Shown: positions 33,873 through 44,400, numbered from the stretch's first letter. The stretch is 64,000 bases of DNA from Prorocentrum cordatum (GCA_963575745.1 CAUYUJ010009491.1:300436-364435), one strand, 5' to 3'. Numbers and translations: made by a program. The notes: a model not told the origin generated them from the letters alone.

Positions 33873-34553
33873 TCAGAAGATGTTTTGGTCGGCCTGGCTC
33901 ACCGCCCATCGCAGCCTTCGCGGCCGCCGCCGCGCGCGGAACTTGGCCTGCAACCTGGATAATGCAAGGTTTGCCTCGAAGCTCTGGGCCGGAACATTCG
34001 GTGGCCCATGCGCTGCTGCACCTTTATTCGCGAACAAGTCCGCCCACATGCTGCCGAGGATATGTTCCCAGGGCGCCTTCCATATGGCAACATCTCCGAC
34101 GTGCTGCTCTGGGCACATGCGCGACGGCCACCGACAGAACCTCGGCGCATCATCGCGGAACGGCGCCCAGCTCAACATCGACCGCGACATGTCCGCGTAG
34201 CTGGCTTGTGCGTCGGCCCGCTGGCGAAACCAACTGGCGCCCTCTTTGGCTAATTTCAACAGGTCCGTGATGGCCAAAGACGCAAGTGGGAAGTGGCGCA
34301 ACGCCTGCAATGCCGCAACCCTCTCCGCCCATCCCACCGTCTGCATCGGCCCCCGCAGGGGCCCATACATAACTCTGACAGGCATGCCGTTGTCTCCGAT
34401 TTGCTCCGCAGACCCTCCACAACGCCGAAAATCTGGCCAACGTGGGGCCATCCTGGACCCATCCGCGTATAACGTCGCCTCCCAAGAGGTCCGATTCGAC
34501 TTCCAGTCGCCCCGACATGAAACTTTAGACTTGTCCGCCACGTACGGAGACAC
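33873..34553 (-). pseudogene. LINE 3 RNase H domain
   Basis: The 226-codon frame carries the four acidic RNase H positions: LYADGSRM (Asp at residue 31), GWAERVAALQALRH (Glu 77), AITDLLKL (Asp 97) and SMWADLFANKGA (Asp 172). MYGPLRGPMQTV between the first two is the usual strand-turn segment. All four acidic residues survive, although the upstream RT is in another frame. It would remove the RNA template after first-strand synthesis. The C-terminal ARRRPRRLRWAVSQADQ is basic. The long plus-strand frame over the same bases is its shadow. Confidence 0.78.
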
Positions 34554-34559
34554 ATGGGG

Positions 34560-34704
34560 CTGATGGGCGCCTCAGCAGCCGTCGCGAAATAGTCTCAAAG
34601 TCTTCGACAAGGCAGTTCGCTTGAAGGTGAAAACGTATACAAGCCAAGGATGAAACCCAATCGAGGTCAGGATCATCTCGAGCGTCAACATAAAGATCCG
34701 GACA

Positions 34705-34752
<48 letters not shown>

Positions 34753-35274
34753 CATATATATACACATATAGATGCACGGTGCCCCACAGTAGAATGCCTG
34801 GCCATGCACTCAGGACAAGCATGGGAGATGCGGTAGCCAGCACGCGCCAAACGGCCCCTCGACACCAGTGCGTCTGACCACACTCAGCGCGGGGCACCAA
34901 CGTAGCGTGAATTCGTCACAGCCGCCGTTCCTCCTCCCACGCACTTCCTTAACATCCTCGTCCATAGCATCTCTCCGTCCACGCATACCTCCTGGTTGTG
35001 CGACAAAATGCGACTGCCTTGCCCGCGCTCGACGCCCTGGCGCACGAGCTCCACCATAGACCGCGCTCGCAATCTCGCTACGTCAAATCACTGGCAAGCA
35101 CAAGGCTGGACACCAAGCCCCAACCTATCCTGGCAAAAGACTGACATAGCACCGCAATCCATTTGCAGCCGCCCATGGACTTCGCCCCCGGAGTGCATCT
35201 CGGACCTGACCCCAAGCGCGCTGTAATCTCCCAAGACTAACCCTTTGATCCCATACGAATCCAAAGTAGGCTCT
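34560..35274 (-). other. Decayed LINE 3 spacer between RT and RNase H
   Basis: No motif can be placed. Minus frames such as the one at 35072-34884 (SMVELVRQGVERGQG) may be remnants of the RT-RNase H connection. It includes the TA microsatellite. Confidence 0.35.
34700..34775. repeat. (TA)n microsatellite
   Basis: An uninterrupted TA dinucleotide run from about 34709 to 34750, continued by TATATACA words. It lies between the RT and RNase H modules of LINE 3. Confidence 0.95.
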
Positions 35275-36850
35275 CAACGGGGTTCACGTGGCCTCGACAA
35301 TCGGATCGCGCATGGCGTCAGCCTGTGTAGCGGACACGAGCGCGATCGACGGAGACCTGCTAGCTCTGCCAGCATGGGTAGCTGACTGTCTGAGCTTGAT
35401 TCAGCACTTGGTCGTTGGTTCCCGCGACAGTCGCGCTGCGCGCTGCAGCAAGTAAAGGCCCCGACATCCACAAATGTACAGCCCGGTTCTTTGCAGCTTG
35501 TCGCAACATCTTAAGTCCCGGGAATCGGTTTTGCTGCTGCTTCAACCTTGCCGCCGCCCGCTTACGAATCGGTCGGGGCCCGCTGTGCCCATGCCCAAGA
35601 CTCCTAGCCCAGGACTTGGCCTTCAGGTGGATATGCCTGGCAAGTCGCACAGTCGCCCAAACCGATGCTTCGCGGAAGCAGTCGTCGAGACCCGCCCAGA
35701 CTTCTTGACCTGCAACAGGGGCCCAAGCCCAGCGGTTTTCTCCACGCATATGTTTAGGCCCTGTCAAGTGCAGCGCAGCGTCATCAGCCAGTACTCGGGG
35801 ACCACATTCGGGCTCACCTTTGTGAACTTCACGATGGCTTTGTAGGTTAAATAAAATCGCGAGGGGCGTCGTCGCGCGCGCGCGCCCTGCCGAGATCCCC
35901 TGAAAAGCCTGGGGAGCCTTGCTCCAAAGTCCACACGCTCTTATGACCCTTTTTCGAGTATGCCACGCCAGGAGCATCCAGAAGAACCGACTTGGGAACG
36001 TCATTTCTCTCGCTTCCTCGACCAACGCAAAAAAAACAATACAATCTCAAAAAAAAATCCACATGTCCAGGGACACCGTGATCGACGTCGCGGCGAGCCT
36101 GCAAGCGATCTCAACCGGAAAATTGTGCTCGTAGGCCGAGAGACTTGATGAACATCCTATCCGATTCCCCAGACGTGGGGGCTCGCACGTGAAATAGTCC
36201 ATCACCTGGAGATGGGGCGCCTGGCTCGCGACCATAGTCCCATGCAGCTTTCGACAAGGGCGATCAACCTCGTTCCTCCAACAGGTTTCGCCAAACGCAA
36301 CATCTCGGGCACCGTGCGTTCAGACGGCCACATCGCCAACTGCTCGCACGCACGATGCACGGCACACACAGCAGTGGGACCTTGCAACGAAAGATATCAG
36401 ACCAACAGCCGTCTTCTGGAAGAGCGAGAGGGCCACTTCCTGGAGATCACGCGGCCTCAACCGAGGACGTCGAGGCCACTGCTGGTGATCCCTTGGTAGA
36501 CATAGCGCGTGCTGCCCATGGCAGCTTCAAATCTCTCTCCGTGCGTCGATCCCACGACCTGCGAGCTGGTTGGGCTGTGCCGAGTCAGCGCGCCCCGCCG
36601 CAGCTTCAAGGGCCTGGCACGCGCGCTGTGCCGGCACAGCTCCCTTCTCGAACGCCTCTCGTATCCACTTCTGCCAAGACTGCACCACCTGGCGGTGGTG
36701 AGACTGCAGCAGACCATCACAATAGTCAACAACCCGACAGGCAGCACCCAGGGAATCATCACGGGCAACCATCGCAAGAACACAAGAACAATTATCCCGG
36801 CAAAGCAACCTAACAGCGATGTGTAGGAGCATATCTGGAAACATTCCCAT
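35274..36850 (-). pseudogene. LINE 3 reverse transcriptase (LADD type)
   Basis: Starting at 36850, QSWQKWIREAFEKGAVPAQR is the linker before the RT. MLRLAKPVGGTRLIALVES then LWSRARRP (36305-36210) is the conserved K-P-x-G-G-x-R finger block. ITVSLDMWIFF (about 36070) sits at motif A. In the frame 36025-35360, FQGISAGRARATTPLA (residues 41-56) is motif B and VLADDAALH (78-86) is motif C, with LADD in place of YVDD. The C-terminal part (RRAAARLKQQQNRFPGLK-like, then GPLLAAARSATVAGTNDQV) is the thumb and connection. Frame changes separate the blocks. It was once the polymerase of an RNase H-bearing LINE. Confidence 0.75.
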
Positions 36851-36929
36851 TAAGATTCAGATGAGAATCCAATTGTCGAATTCTGCTGTTCTCGAAGTCG
36901 TAGTCGCATTCGCGATGACAGTCGCAGTG

Positions 36930-38405
36930 GCAACGGCAGTCGCAGTCGCAGTCGCAGCCTCAGCCTCAGCCTGCCTCAGCCTCAGCCTGCCTCAGCCTCA
37001 GCCTGCCTCAGCCTCAGCCTCAGCCTGCTTCAGCCTCAGCATCAGTCTGCCTTCAGCCTCGGCCTCATCCTGCCTCAGGCTCAACCTCAGCCTCAGCCTG
37101 CCTCTGCCTCAGCCTCAGCCTGCTTCAGCCTCAGCCTGTCAGCCGTCGGCCTCGGCCTCTCAGCCTGCAGCAGCCTCAGCCTCAGCCTGCCTCAGCATCA
37201 GCATCAGCCTCAGCCTCAGCCTCAGCCTCCAGTTGCCTCAGCCTCAGCTTCAGCCTGCTTCAGCCTCAGCCTCAGTCTGCCTGCAGCCTCGGCCTCAGCC
37301 TCAGCCTGCCTCGGCCAGAGCCTGCCGCAACCTCAGCCTCAGCCTGCCTCAGCCTCACCCTGCATCAGCCTCAGCCTCAGCCTGCCTCAGCCCCAGCCTC
37401 AGCCTGCTTCTGCCTCAACCTCAGTCTGCCTTCAGTCTCGGCCTCAGCCGCCGCCTGCCTCAGCCTCAGCCTGCATCAGCCTCAGCCTCAGTCGCAGCCT
37501 GCCTCAGCATCCGCCTGCCTCAGCCTGAGCCTCAGCCTGCCTCAGCCTCAGCCTGAGCCTGCTTCAGCCTCAGCATCAGTCTGCTTTCAGCCTCGGCCTC
37601 AGCCTCCGCCTGCCTCAGCCTCAGCCTCAGCCTCAGCCTCGGCCTCAGCCTCAGCCTCAGCCTGCCTCAGCATCAGCCTGCATCAGCCTCAGCCTGCCTC
37701 AGCCTCAGCCTCAGCCTGCTTTAGCCTCAGCCCCAGTCTGCCTTCAGCCTCGGCCTCAGCCTCAGGCTACCTCAGCCTCAGCCTGCATCAGCCTCAGCAT
37801 GAGCCTCAGCCTGAGCCTCAGCCTGCCACAGCATCAGCCTGCCTCAGCCTCAGCCTCAGCCTGCCTCTGTCTCAGCCTCAGCCTGCTTCGGCCTCAGCCT
37901 CAATCTGCCTTCAGCCTCGGCCTCAGCCTCAGCCTGCCTCAGCGCCAGCCTGCATCAGCCTCAGCCTCAGCCTCAGCCTGCCTCAGCCTCAGCCTCAGCC
38001 TGGTTCAGCCTCAGCCTCAGTCTGCCTTCAGCCTCGGCCTCAGCCTCAGCCTGCATCGGCCTCAGCCTCAGCATCAGCCTGGATCAGCATCAGCCTGCCT
38101 CAGCCTCAGCCTCAGCCTGCCTCAGCCTCGGCCTCAGCCTCAGCCTGCTTCAGCCTCAACCTCAGTCTGCCTTCAGCCTCGGCCTCAGCCTCAGCCTGCC
38201 TCGGCCTCAGCCTGCACCAGCCTCAGCCTCAACCTCAGCCTGCCTCAGCATCAGCCTGCCTCAGCCTCAGCCTCAGCCTGCCTCAGCCTGCCTCAGCCTC
38301 AGCCTCAGCCTGCCTCATCCTCAGCCTCAGTCTTCCACCAGCATCGGCTTCAGCCTGCCTCAGCCTCAGCCTGCCTTCGCCTCAGCATCAGCCTGCGTCA
38401 GCATT
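36930..38405 (+). repeat. CAGCCT hexamer array with higher-order structure
   Basis: About 1.47 kb of CAGCCT with TGCCT, CAT and GGCCT variants. A marker word (TCTGCCTTCAGCCTCGGCCT or variant) recurs at 37045, 37276, 37425, 37580, 37737, 37904, 38021, 38166 and 38331. This gives a higher-order period of mostly 117-167 bp. Plus frames of 245 and 321 codons (Ser/Leu/Pro/Gln or Ala/Ser-type) are open through it because the hexamer contains no stop. It is not considered a gene. Confidence 0.93.
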
Positions 38406-38420
38406 CAGAATGTGGCCCGG

Positions 38421-38770
38421 GAATGGAGTTCTGGGAACTCGAAGAACACGAGGTGGCCTACAGTTGGCTCCGGGCATTCAAAATCATGCCCAGGAATGGA
38501 GTTCTGGGATCTCGAAGACCACGAAGTTGCCTACAGCTGGCTCCAGGCATTCAAAATCATGCCCAAGAATGGAGTTCTGGGATCTCGAAGACCACGAAGT
38601 TGCCTACAGTTGGCTCCGGGCATGCAAAATCATGCCCAGGAATGGAGTTCTGGAAACTCGAAGAACACGAAGTGGCCTACAGTTGGCTCCGGGCATTCAA
38701 AATCATGCTCAGGAATGGAGTTCTGGGAACTCCGAAGACCAAGAAGTGCGCTACTGTTGGCTAAAAAAAC
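38421..38770 (+). repeat. 73-bp tandem repeat, about 5 units
   Basis: GAATGGAGTTCTGG starts units at 38421, 38494, 38567, 38640 and 38713, an exact 73-bp period. Each unit has GAAGACCACGAAGT, TGGCTCC.GGCAT and CAAAATCATGCCCA. No unit contains a stop in any plus frame, so three overlapping frames are open. One continues the CAGCCT frame to 38764. 73 is not a multiple of 3, so the peptide changes register every unit and repeats only after 219 bp. Confidence 0.93.
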
Positions 38771-38899
38771 AATGCCCAGATCCCGTCCGGATCCCGCCCA
38801 GACCCCCTCTGGGGCGTCAAGATGCTCTCTTTTGACCCCACTAGAAACCTATCAGACTTCGCTGTTCGGTAACAGCGAGCGCACCTCATGAGCCCGTTG

Positions 38900-40211
38900 A
38901 ATTTTCGCCCGGACGTGCATGACATCGTTCAGTGACCTGCTCGCCTTCGTATTGGTCCATGCGGTCCAGCCTGGGCCACTGACCTGGCTGTCACTTTTTT
39001 TTTCCGCTCGCCGCGCCGCCGTGCACGTTGTTGCCTTGCAGTCAGCGAGACCGGAACATGTAACACCGCTCCAGCACGTGGACTACAATAGCCAGGCACG
39101 TATATTCGACCACGACGCAGACCAATCGAAACTTGATCAAGTGTTTCGCCCATGTAGCAGCCTGCAGCCAAGCGCAAAAATCCTGTCCACGTCGCTACCA
39201 GTTTCGGCTGCAACCTGGATTGAGTATACTTCGTTCTGGCTGGGCCACCACTGCCCAGGAAAGCATCGCTGCCTGAGCCGACTTTGACAGATCGATCGCA
39301 CAGCGCACGCTCAACTGACCTGAACGTCATGCCCCGCGCGTGCTGCAGGGAAACCTGGTCATGGGCTTCCTCGATGGCCTGCAAGACAGGAATCCAAGCC
39401 GTAGGGCACCTTGAACAATCCACATGAGGCCCACGCGGCAACTGCCTGGGCTCGACGGGCAGGCGCAGCCATACCGGATTATCGATGCCCGAGAAAGGGA
39501 GCGACACGGGAGAACGCGTTGGAGCGATGATCTCAGCACGCACCGCATGGAGGTCCTACTTGAGAGGTCAGAGACTCCGATAGTATACGCGTGCGCCCCT
39601 CTGTCCCAGGACGCGCCCGACATGATTCTCCGACGTGCACGGTGAACGTTGCCCTGGTTTGCACCAGCCGATCTTGACCTCGAATCATGTGCGACTCAAC
39701 GTCCCAGTCCCCTCTGACAGCCCGCGGTCTGGCTGCAGCATACAACCGACCCAAACGCGACGCAAGCACATGAAGCAGCGGAAGATTGAACGAATCGAGC
39801 CCAACAGAGCAACGCAGCTACAAAGATACCAACGCCAGTCCTCCTTTGCATCCACAGCATGCATGGGCCGCCGCAGCGCGGGATGGCCGCGATGCAAGAT
39901 CTCGGAACAGTGATCGCAACAAACGTCGGAAACATGACCGCCACTCCCGCACTAAGTCCATCAGGCGCCGTCCTTTCTGCTGCCGAGGAGACGCCGTGGC
40001 ATCCTGCATCTCGCAGTGGCGTCCGAAACTTGGGCAACATATCGTCATCGCACGTGTGGCCTTGGACGACAAGCGCAGCGTCTCGAACAAGTTCAACATG
40101 CCGCAGTAGCGGCCCAGCCGCGTCAGCGTTCAAGTTCACGAACTGTTTCTTCATCTGCCGACCGCCGCCGTCGCATTCATCCGGTGGTTTAGCACCGCCT
40201 CCTTTGAGCAA
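38900..40211 (-). pseudogene. LINE 3 endonuclease, decayed
   Basis: The frame from 40211 has FVNLNADAAGPLLRHVELV, then LVVQGHT and ERTAPDGLSAGVAVM. These correspond to the LINE endonuclease layout: an N-terminal Asn strand, a 'learns by quoting others' strand, and the xGGVAV strand. The usual catalytic Glu position reads QGH. In another frame at about 39715, GDWDVESHM matches the GDxN block. Further downstream RSPVSLPFS may be the remnant of the SDHxPL block, with His replaced. At least two frameshifts and several active-site losses make it inactive. It borders the 73-bp repeat on its 3' side. Confidence 0.55.
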
Positions 40212-41836
40212 AAAAAAGCGGCACTCCGTGTAGACGTCCCCTGCCGACGACCACCGCAGCCATCATCTTCCCCACTCCGCGCAGAGACATTAGCCATTAC
40301 CCCGACTCCCCCCTCGCGTCGGCGAACGCCCGACGGGGCAAGAGGCCCCTGATTGCCACTGTCCATCGCCTTGAGGCCAAGGAGACGCCTGGAGGCCGCA
40401 GCGGGCCTCGCATCAGACTCCATAGCAGACATCATGATCGGCAACAGCAGCATCATACAGACTAGTGCTGTCGTAACCCATCTCGTACACCTGGGATGCA
40501 CCAGAGCTCGCGCGCGCTGCCTGAAGTCGCGGGAGGAGCTTCGCGGCCGTTGAACGCGCCGCAGGCTCATCTCCAAGGACAGGTCCTCGAGCAACTCCCA
40601 GCATGTCCTTAACCGGCTCCAAAGGGATCTCCACCAACCCTTTCGACTTGCGATCCTGAAGCCCCCGCCGCCTGAGCTCCTCTGCCTCGGCGTCGGATCG
40701 GGTCTTGCTGAAGCGGCAGCGCAAGCTATGTAGACCGCCCCAAGATGGTAACCTGCGCATTCGCAATTGTTTGTGGGGGAGCAAGCAGCCGCAACGCCAT
40801 CGGCCAGAGTCTCCGCCTTATCCTCCCCAGCACCCAGGCATCCCAGTACTTTTCCAAGCTTCGAGGCTTCCAAACCAATGGCTGCGATATTGCTCTGGCC
40901 GTCACCTGCTGGGTCGTGTTCGTCTCCAGGGGGCATTCAACTGACTCTGGCAACCTGCAATGCCTGGGCCCGCATCTCGACCGACTTGACCTTCTTGTCC
41001 GCAAGAACTTTCTCGACCTCTTCCACCTCTGTACGAAACTGCTCCTGTTCCAACTTCCTATCCTCGATCAGCTTCGTCTGCTTCGTGATCTGGAACTCCA
41101 TGGCTTCGATTTTACGTCTGAGATTGAGAATTCTCTCCGCTGCAGGCTTGCGTTTCTTGATGTCTGCCTGGAGCATGCCACGCTCCGCAGCCAATGGGGC
41201 ACGCAGAGTGGCCCATGCCTCGCCCTCGCACTCCGTGAACATGTCGAGCTGTTGGTCCAACACCGCCACTCTCGCACGTGCGTTGGCTTCGTCGAAGGCA
41301 GTATCACCACCAGTGGGTGAAACACGAAGTCGAGCACCATCGTCCACGTCCATGGCGTGATCACTTGCGACCTGAACAGCAATGGCGTCCTGCCCCCTGG
41401 CCTTGCGCTGGGCCTCGAGCTGAGCGATGGTCGCCTGAGCCTTCTGCACCACGTCATGCGTCGCGGTCCATGGCGGCCGTTGTTGAGCTCGAGTGCAAAA
41501 ATGGAAACGTGCACCTTTGGAACGCAGACACTTGTAGCAAACATTTCTGTCAGGTGTATTGAAGAATCGTTTCCCCCGTCCGATAAATGCACAAACGGCA
41601 AAACCAAATCCGATCAACACCCTTGGGACGAACGGGCGCCATGGTCGGGCCCGGAGAGAACGCCTACTGGAGGCCGTCGTGGCCTCACCCCTTCGCGTAT
41701 TAAACAGCTCGCGATCCCCAAACCACTCTGAAGTGTTTGGGGCCGAAAACACAGTGCCCTCAGCAGGCCTGTGCCAGAACGGATGAACAGAACGATGAGG
41801 AGGAGAAGGAGGAGGAGGAGGAGCAGGAAAAGGCAT
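40200..41836 (-). pseudogene. LINE 3 ORF1: Cys-rich finger and coiled coil
   Basis: The frame 41836-40937 (299 codons) has VCYKCLRSKGARFHFC, a C-x2-C...C finger-like segment, around residue 120. It then has an extended charged helical region rich in heptad-like Glu/Lys/Leu (ERILNLRRKIEAMEF, KLIEDRKLEQEQFRTEVEEV), typical of a coiled-coil RNA-binding ORF1. Homology appears to continue at 40784-40413 with SDAEAEELRRRGLQDRKSKG in another frame, so a frameshift lies near 40780. The first 60 residues translate the adjoining GGA tract and are probably not original. In LINEs such proteins package the RNA. Confidence 0.55.
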
Positions 41837-42200
41837 GCCCTAGGAGGCCCCAAAAGGTCCCGGGAGGCCCAGAGGGCTCCAGGAGGCCCCAAGAGGCCCG
41901 GGGAGGCCCGAGGAGAAACAAGAGGCATACGGAGGAGGCAGGACATAGAGGAGGAGGAAGAGGAGGAGGGGGAGGAAGATGGAAACGAGGAGGAGGAGGC
42001 GGAGGAGGGAGAGGGAGAGGATGAGGAGGAGGAGGAGGAGGAGGAGGAGGAGGAGAAGGAGGAGGAGGACGGAGATGGAAAAGGAGGTGGACGAGGTGGA
42101 GGCAAGAGGAGGAGGACGCAGGGAATGAGACAGGAGGAGGAGGAGCAGGCAGGCAGGAGAAGGAGGAGGCAGGAGTAGGGTGGAGAAGGGAGGGGGCAGG
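41775..42200. repeat. GGA tracts around a short CCCAAGAGGCC block
   Basis: GGAGGA triplets (41790-41830 and 41950-42180) flank about 90 bp of AGGAGGCCCCAAGAGGCCC words (41835-41925). The tract adjoins the 5' end of LINE 3. Confidence 0.85.
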
Positions 42201-43235
42201 AGGAGATCCCCAGGCAAGTCAAACAGATTCTCATGCGGGGTCCTTCCGTCGGAGCAATGTGCTCCTCAACTTGATGCTGGGGGGGCGGCTCCTTTCCCCA
42301 ACTGTTTGTGGGCTCTCGCACGAGCAGGAGACCCCGGGCGCAGCTCGGGAACACACGACGGGAGGCGCGCCCGTCCTCGACAAAGGGTGCGGCCGAACAG
42401 GCCGTCTACGTGGGGCAAAGACTTGCTGCTTGAGATGATCGGAGGCCCGAAAGTCTCCAAACGTATACCGAGGTTCTCGGAGTGTCGGAGGGGGAGGGGG
42501 GGAGGGGTGAGGGAGGAGGGAGGTGAGGAGGGGGAGATGTCGTAGGCTCGCTTCGATCGAGGCAAACCAACACGACACGACCCCTGGAGGGGGGATGTTG
42601 AAATGTGAGGCTTCTCGCATCTTTGAGGCTCCTGGGGCTCGGGTGCCCTCGCCGCCACGGCGCATTGATGTCGTAGTCAGAGTGCTCTCCAGGGGCAGAT
42701 CTGGGGGTCGACCTGAGGGAGGATGGGGGCGAGAGGAGGTATGCTCCTCCTGGTTATCCTCATCGTCATGGTCTTCGTCGACGTTCTCCTCCTCCTCCTC
42801 CTCCTCCTCATCCTGCTCCTTATCCTCATCTTCTCCTCCTGATCGTCGACGACCTCCTCCTCCTCCTCCTCCTCCTCCTTGGGCTGGGGCCCAAGTGCTT
42901 CACCCCCGCGGCAGTCTTCTCCCTGAGGAGCTTTCGAGGACTTCCTGACCTGACCTGACCTGACCTGACCTGACCTCCTCCTCCTGATTCCCTTCTCATC
43001 TTCCTCCTGGTCCCTCTCCGTCTGCCCCCTCCTGCTCCGGCTCGCTCCCCTCGCTGCTGGTGGTGCGGGGGGGGGAGAGAAGGAGGGAAGACAGAGGGAG
43101 GCGTACGTAGTATACGACACGCTGGGACGCTGCGTGGGAAGGCCTCTGGAAGCCCCCACCTGGAGATCTGGAGGTCCCCGGAGGCCCTCGAGAGGGGGGA
43201 GGAGGGGGAACTGGCGGCGTACACAAGCGAGTAGG
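42200..43235. other. Unassigned; CTC and (TGACC)n tracts inside
   Basis: CTC triplets lie at 42785-42885 and about six copies of CTGAC at 42945-42975. The remaining sequence shows no domain, and the long frames on both strands are compositional. Confidence 0.5.
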
Positions 43236-43238
43236 GGG

Positions 43239-43336
43239 AGGGGGGAAGGCTTCTTAGAAGGCACGGGCCGTACATCTGCAGATCGGGCCCGCGCCTTCTA
43301 AGAAGCAAGGGTACCTCTAGGAAGCCTTTCCCCCCT
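43239..43336. repeat. Fold-back inverted repeat with CTTCTTAGAAG arms
   Basis: GCTTCTTAGAAGGC (43249-43262) is exactly inverted as GCCTTCTAAGAAGC (43293-43306). Outer G-rich and C-rich arms (43239-43248 and 43325-43336) extend the pairing. Each arm is itself a short palindrome. The internal words resemble those of the MITE-like element at 5962. Confidence 0.75.
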
Positions 43337-43390
43337 CCCCCTGCCCCGTCTGCGCGCGGCCGAGAGCAGGGAAGACAAGGTCGAGCCTGA

Positions 43391-43795
43391 CTAGCGAGGG
43401 CCCGCGGAGGGACACGAGATCCTCCCCAGGGCCGCGCCGCCCCAGGAACGTGGAGGACGTGAGACGCGAACGCACAACATTTGAGGACCGACAGTTCTGG
43501 CATTCCTATAGTCCTAACACGAGATGTTCTTAGAACGCAAAGTTCTTAGAACAAGAACTACGTTCTTAGAGCATAAACCTGTGTATGAAAACAAACCAAT
43601 ATCAACCAGAAATGTTCTAAGAACATTTCGTGGAAACCACAGAAGGTTCTTAGAGCATTGTTTGGTAGGGCTGTAGGCGAGCCAGGACGCTTCGCCACTG
43701 CTTGATGACTGGAGAGGGCCCGCGGAGGGACACGAGGTCCTCCCCAGGGCCGCACCACCCCAGGCCCGTGGAGGACGCGAGACGCGAACGCACAG
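43391..43795. repeat. About 87-bp direct repeats flanking a palindrome-rich AT island
   Basis: GAGGGCCCGCGGAGGGACAC starts similar segments at about 43396 and 43714 and both end in GACGCGAACGCACA (about 43477 and 43795). Spacing is 318 bp. Between them, five copies of GTTCTTAGAAC or a near variant lie at 43526, 43542, 43562, 43614 and 43646 in AT-richer DNA. Confidence 0.8.
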
Positions 43796-43836
43796 CACAC
43801 GAGGGCACTCCCGATGCGGCAGGGCCAGCCCACTAG

Positions 43837-43940
43837 GGGACCGCACGCGAACCCTACCCCTACCCCCCACGATTTGTGAGGGGGAGGGTAGGGTTCACCT
43901 CGCTTGGGGGGGTAGGGGTAGGGGTTCGCATGTGGCCCCC
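43837..43940. repeat. Inverted repeat with CCCCTA/TAGGGG arms
   Basis: The left arm (43837-43868) reads ..CGCGAACCCTACCCCTACC. The right arm (43905-43940) is its inverse, GGTAGGGGTAGGGGTTCGCA, with few mismatches. The loop is about 36 bp and includes a further GAGGGTAGGGTTC. Pairing would give a hairpin of about 32 bp. Confidence 0.75.
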
Positions 43941-44269
43941 TATAGGGAGCCCACAAAGGACGTACGCGCCCAGCTATGTACATGAACACGGCTCCTCGAT
44001 TCGCGAGACCGGCCGCGTTAGACGAACATTTGTGAAATGCGTGCTCTCGAAACCAGCGTGGATTCATGTACATGTACGTCCTCGTTTCGCTCCTGACCCT
44101 ACCCACGCATCGGACCTGACCGGGCAGCCCTCGCGCCAGCTCAGACGGACCGCCGACATCGGGAAGGAGGGGGGCCCCCGGCCACGGCCGGCCCAGGCCA
44201 CGAGCAGGTTCCCCGAGGCGGCCCCACAGCCAGAGCTTCCCTCCCGGGCACGGAGTGGTCCTCCTCTCG

Positions 44270-44400
44270 GCGTCTTGACAGTGCTCCCAATCCTCCCCCC
44301 TCCTCCGCCTCCTCCTCCTCCTCCTCCGCCTCCTCCGCCTCCGCCTCCTCCTCCGCCTCCTCCTCCTCCTCCTCCTCCGCCTCCTCCCCACTCCCAAGAC
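44270..44400. repeat. (CCT)n/CCG tract
   Basis: CTCCTCCGCC triplets from about 44295 to 44392. Poly-Pro and poly-Gly frames are compositional. Confidence 0.9.

Larger units (their letters stand above)
33440..41836 (-). mobile_element. LINE 3: ORF1-EN-RT-RNase H element split by two tandem arrays
   Basis: From high to low coordinates on the minus strand the pieces lie in the canonical order of an RNase H-bearing LINE: finger plus coiled-coil ORF1 (41.8-40.2 kb), endonuclease (40.2-38.9 kb), RT (36.85-35.3 kb), RNase H (34.55-33.87 kb) and Cys-rich tail (33.9-33.4 kb). The gap between endonuclease and RT holds a CAGCCT array and a 73-bp tandem repeat (36.93-38.77 kb). A TA microsatellite lies between RT and RNase H. 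The order and common strand argue for one decayed element rather than unrelated pieces. Every module is frameshifted. The ends are not defined by a target duplication that I could find. Confidence 0.68.

Noticed and set aside
33380-34270. A 296-codon plus frame
   Set aside because: It is the complementary shadow of the RNase H and Cys-tail frames of LINE 3, whose conserved residues are on the minus strand.
37799-38764. A 321-codon plus frame and a 245-codon frame (36819-37556) as genes for Ser/Leu/Pro-rich proteins
   Set aside because: They are translations of the CAGCCT array and the 73-bp repeat, open because the repeat units lack stops; no start context, domain or non-repeat portion supports a gene.
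38921-39010. Signal-peptide protein starting near 38919 on the plus strand
   Set aside because: The frame lies over the decayed LINE 3 endonuclease on the opposite strand and has no support of its own.
42945-42978. Telomere or nuclear-receptor-like TGACC elements
   Set aside because: Six adjacent CTGAC units are a plain pentanucleotide microsatellite; there is no dinoflagellate regulatory precedent that I can invoke.
43391-43940. CRISPR-like or phage attachment structure from the direct repeats near 43.4 kb
   Set aside because: Only two copies of the long repeat exist and the spacing and context are eukaryotic repeat DNA; there are no cas genes.
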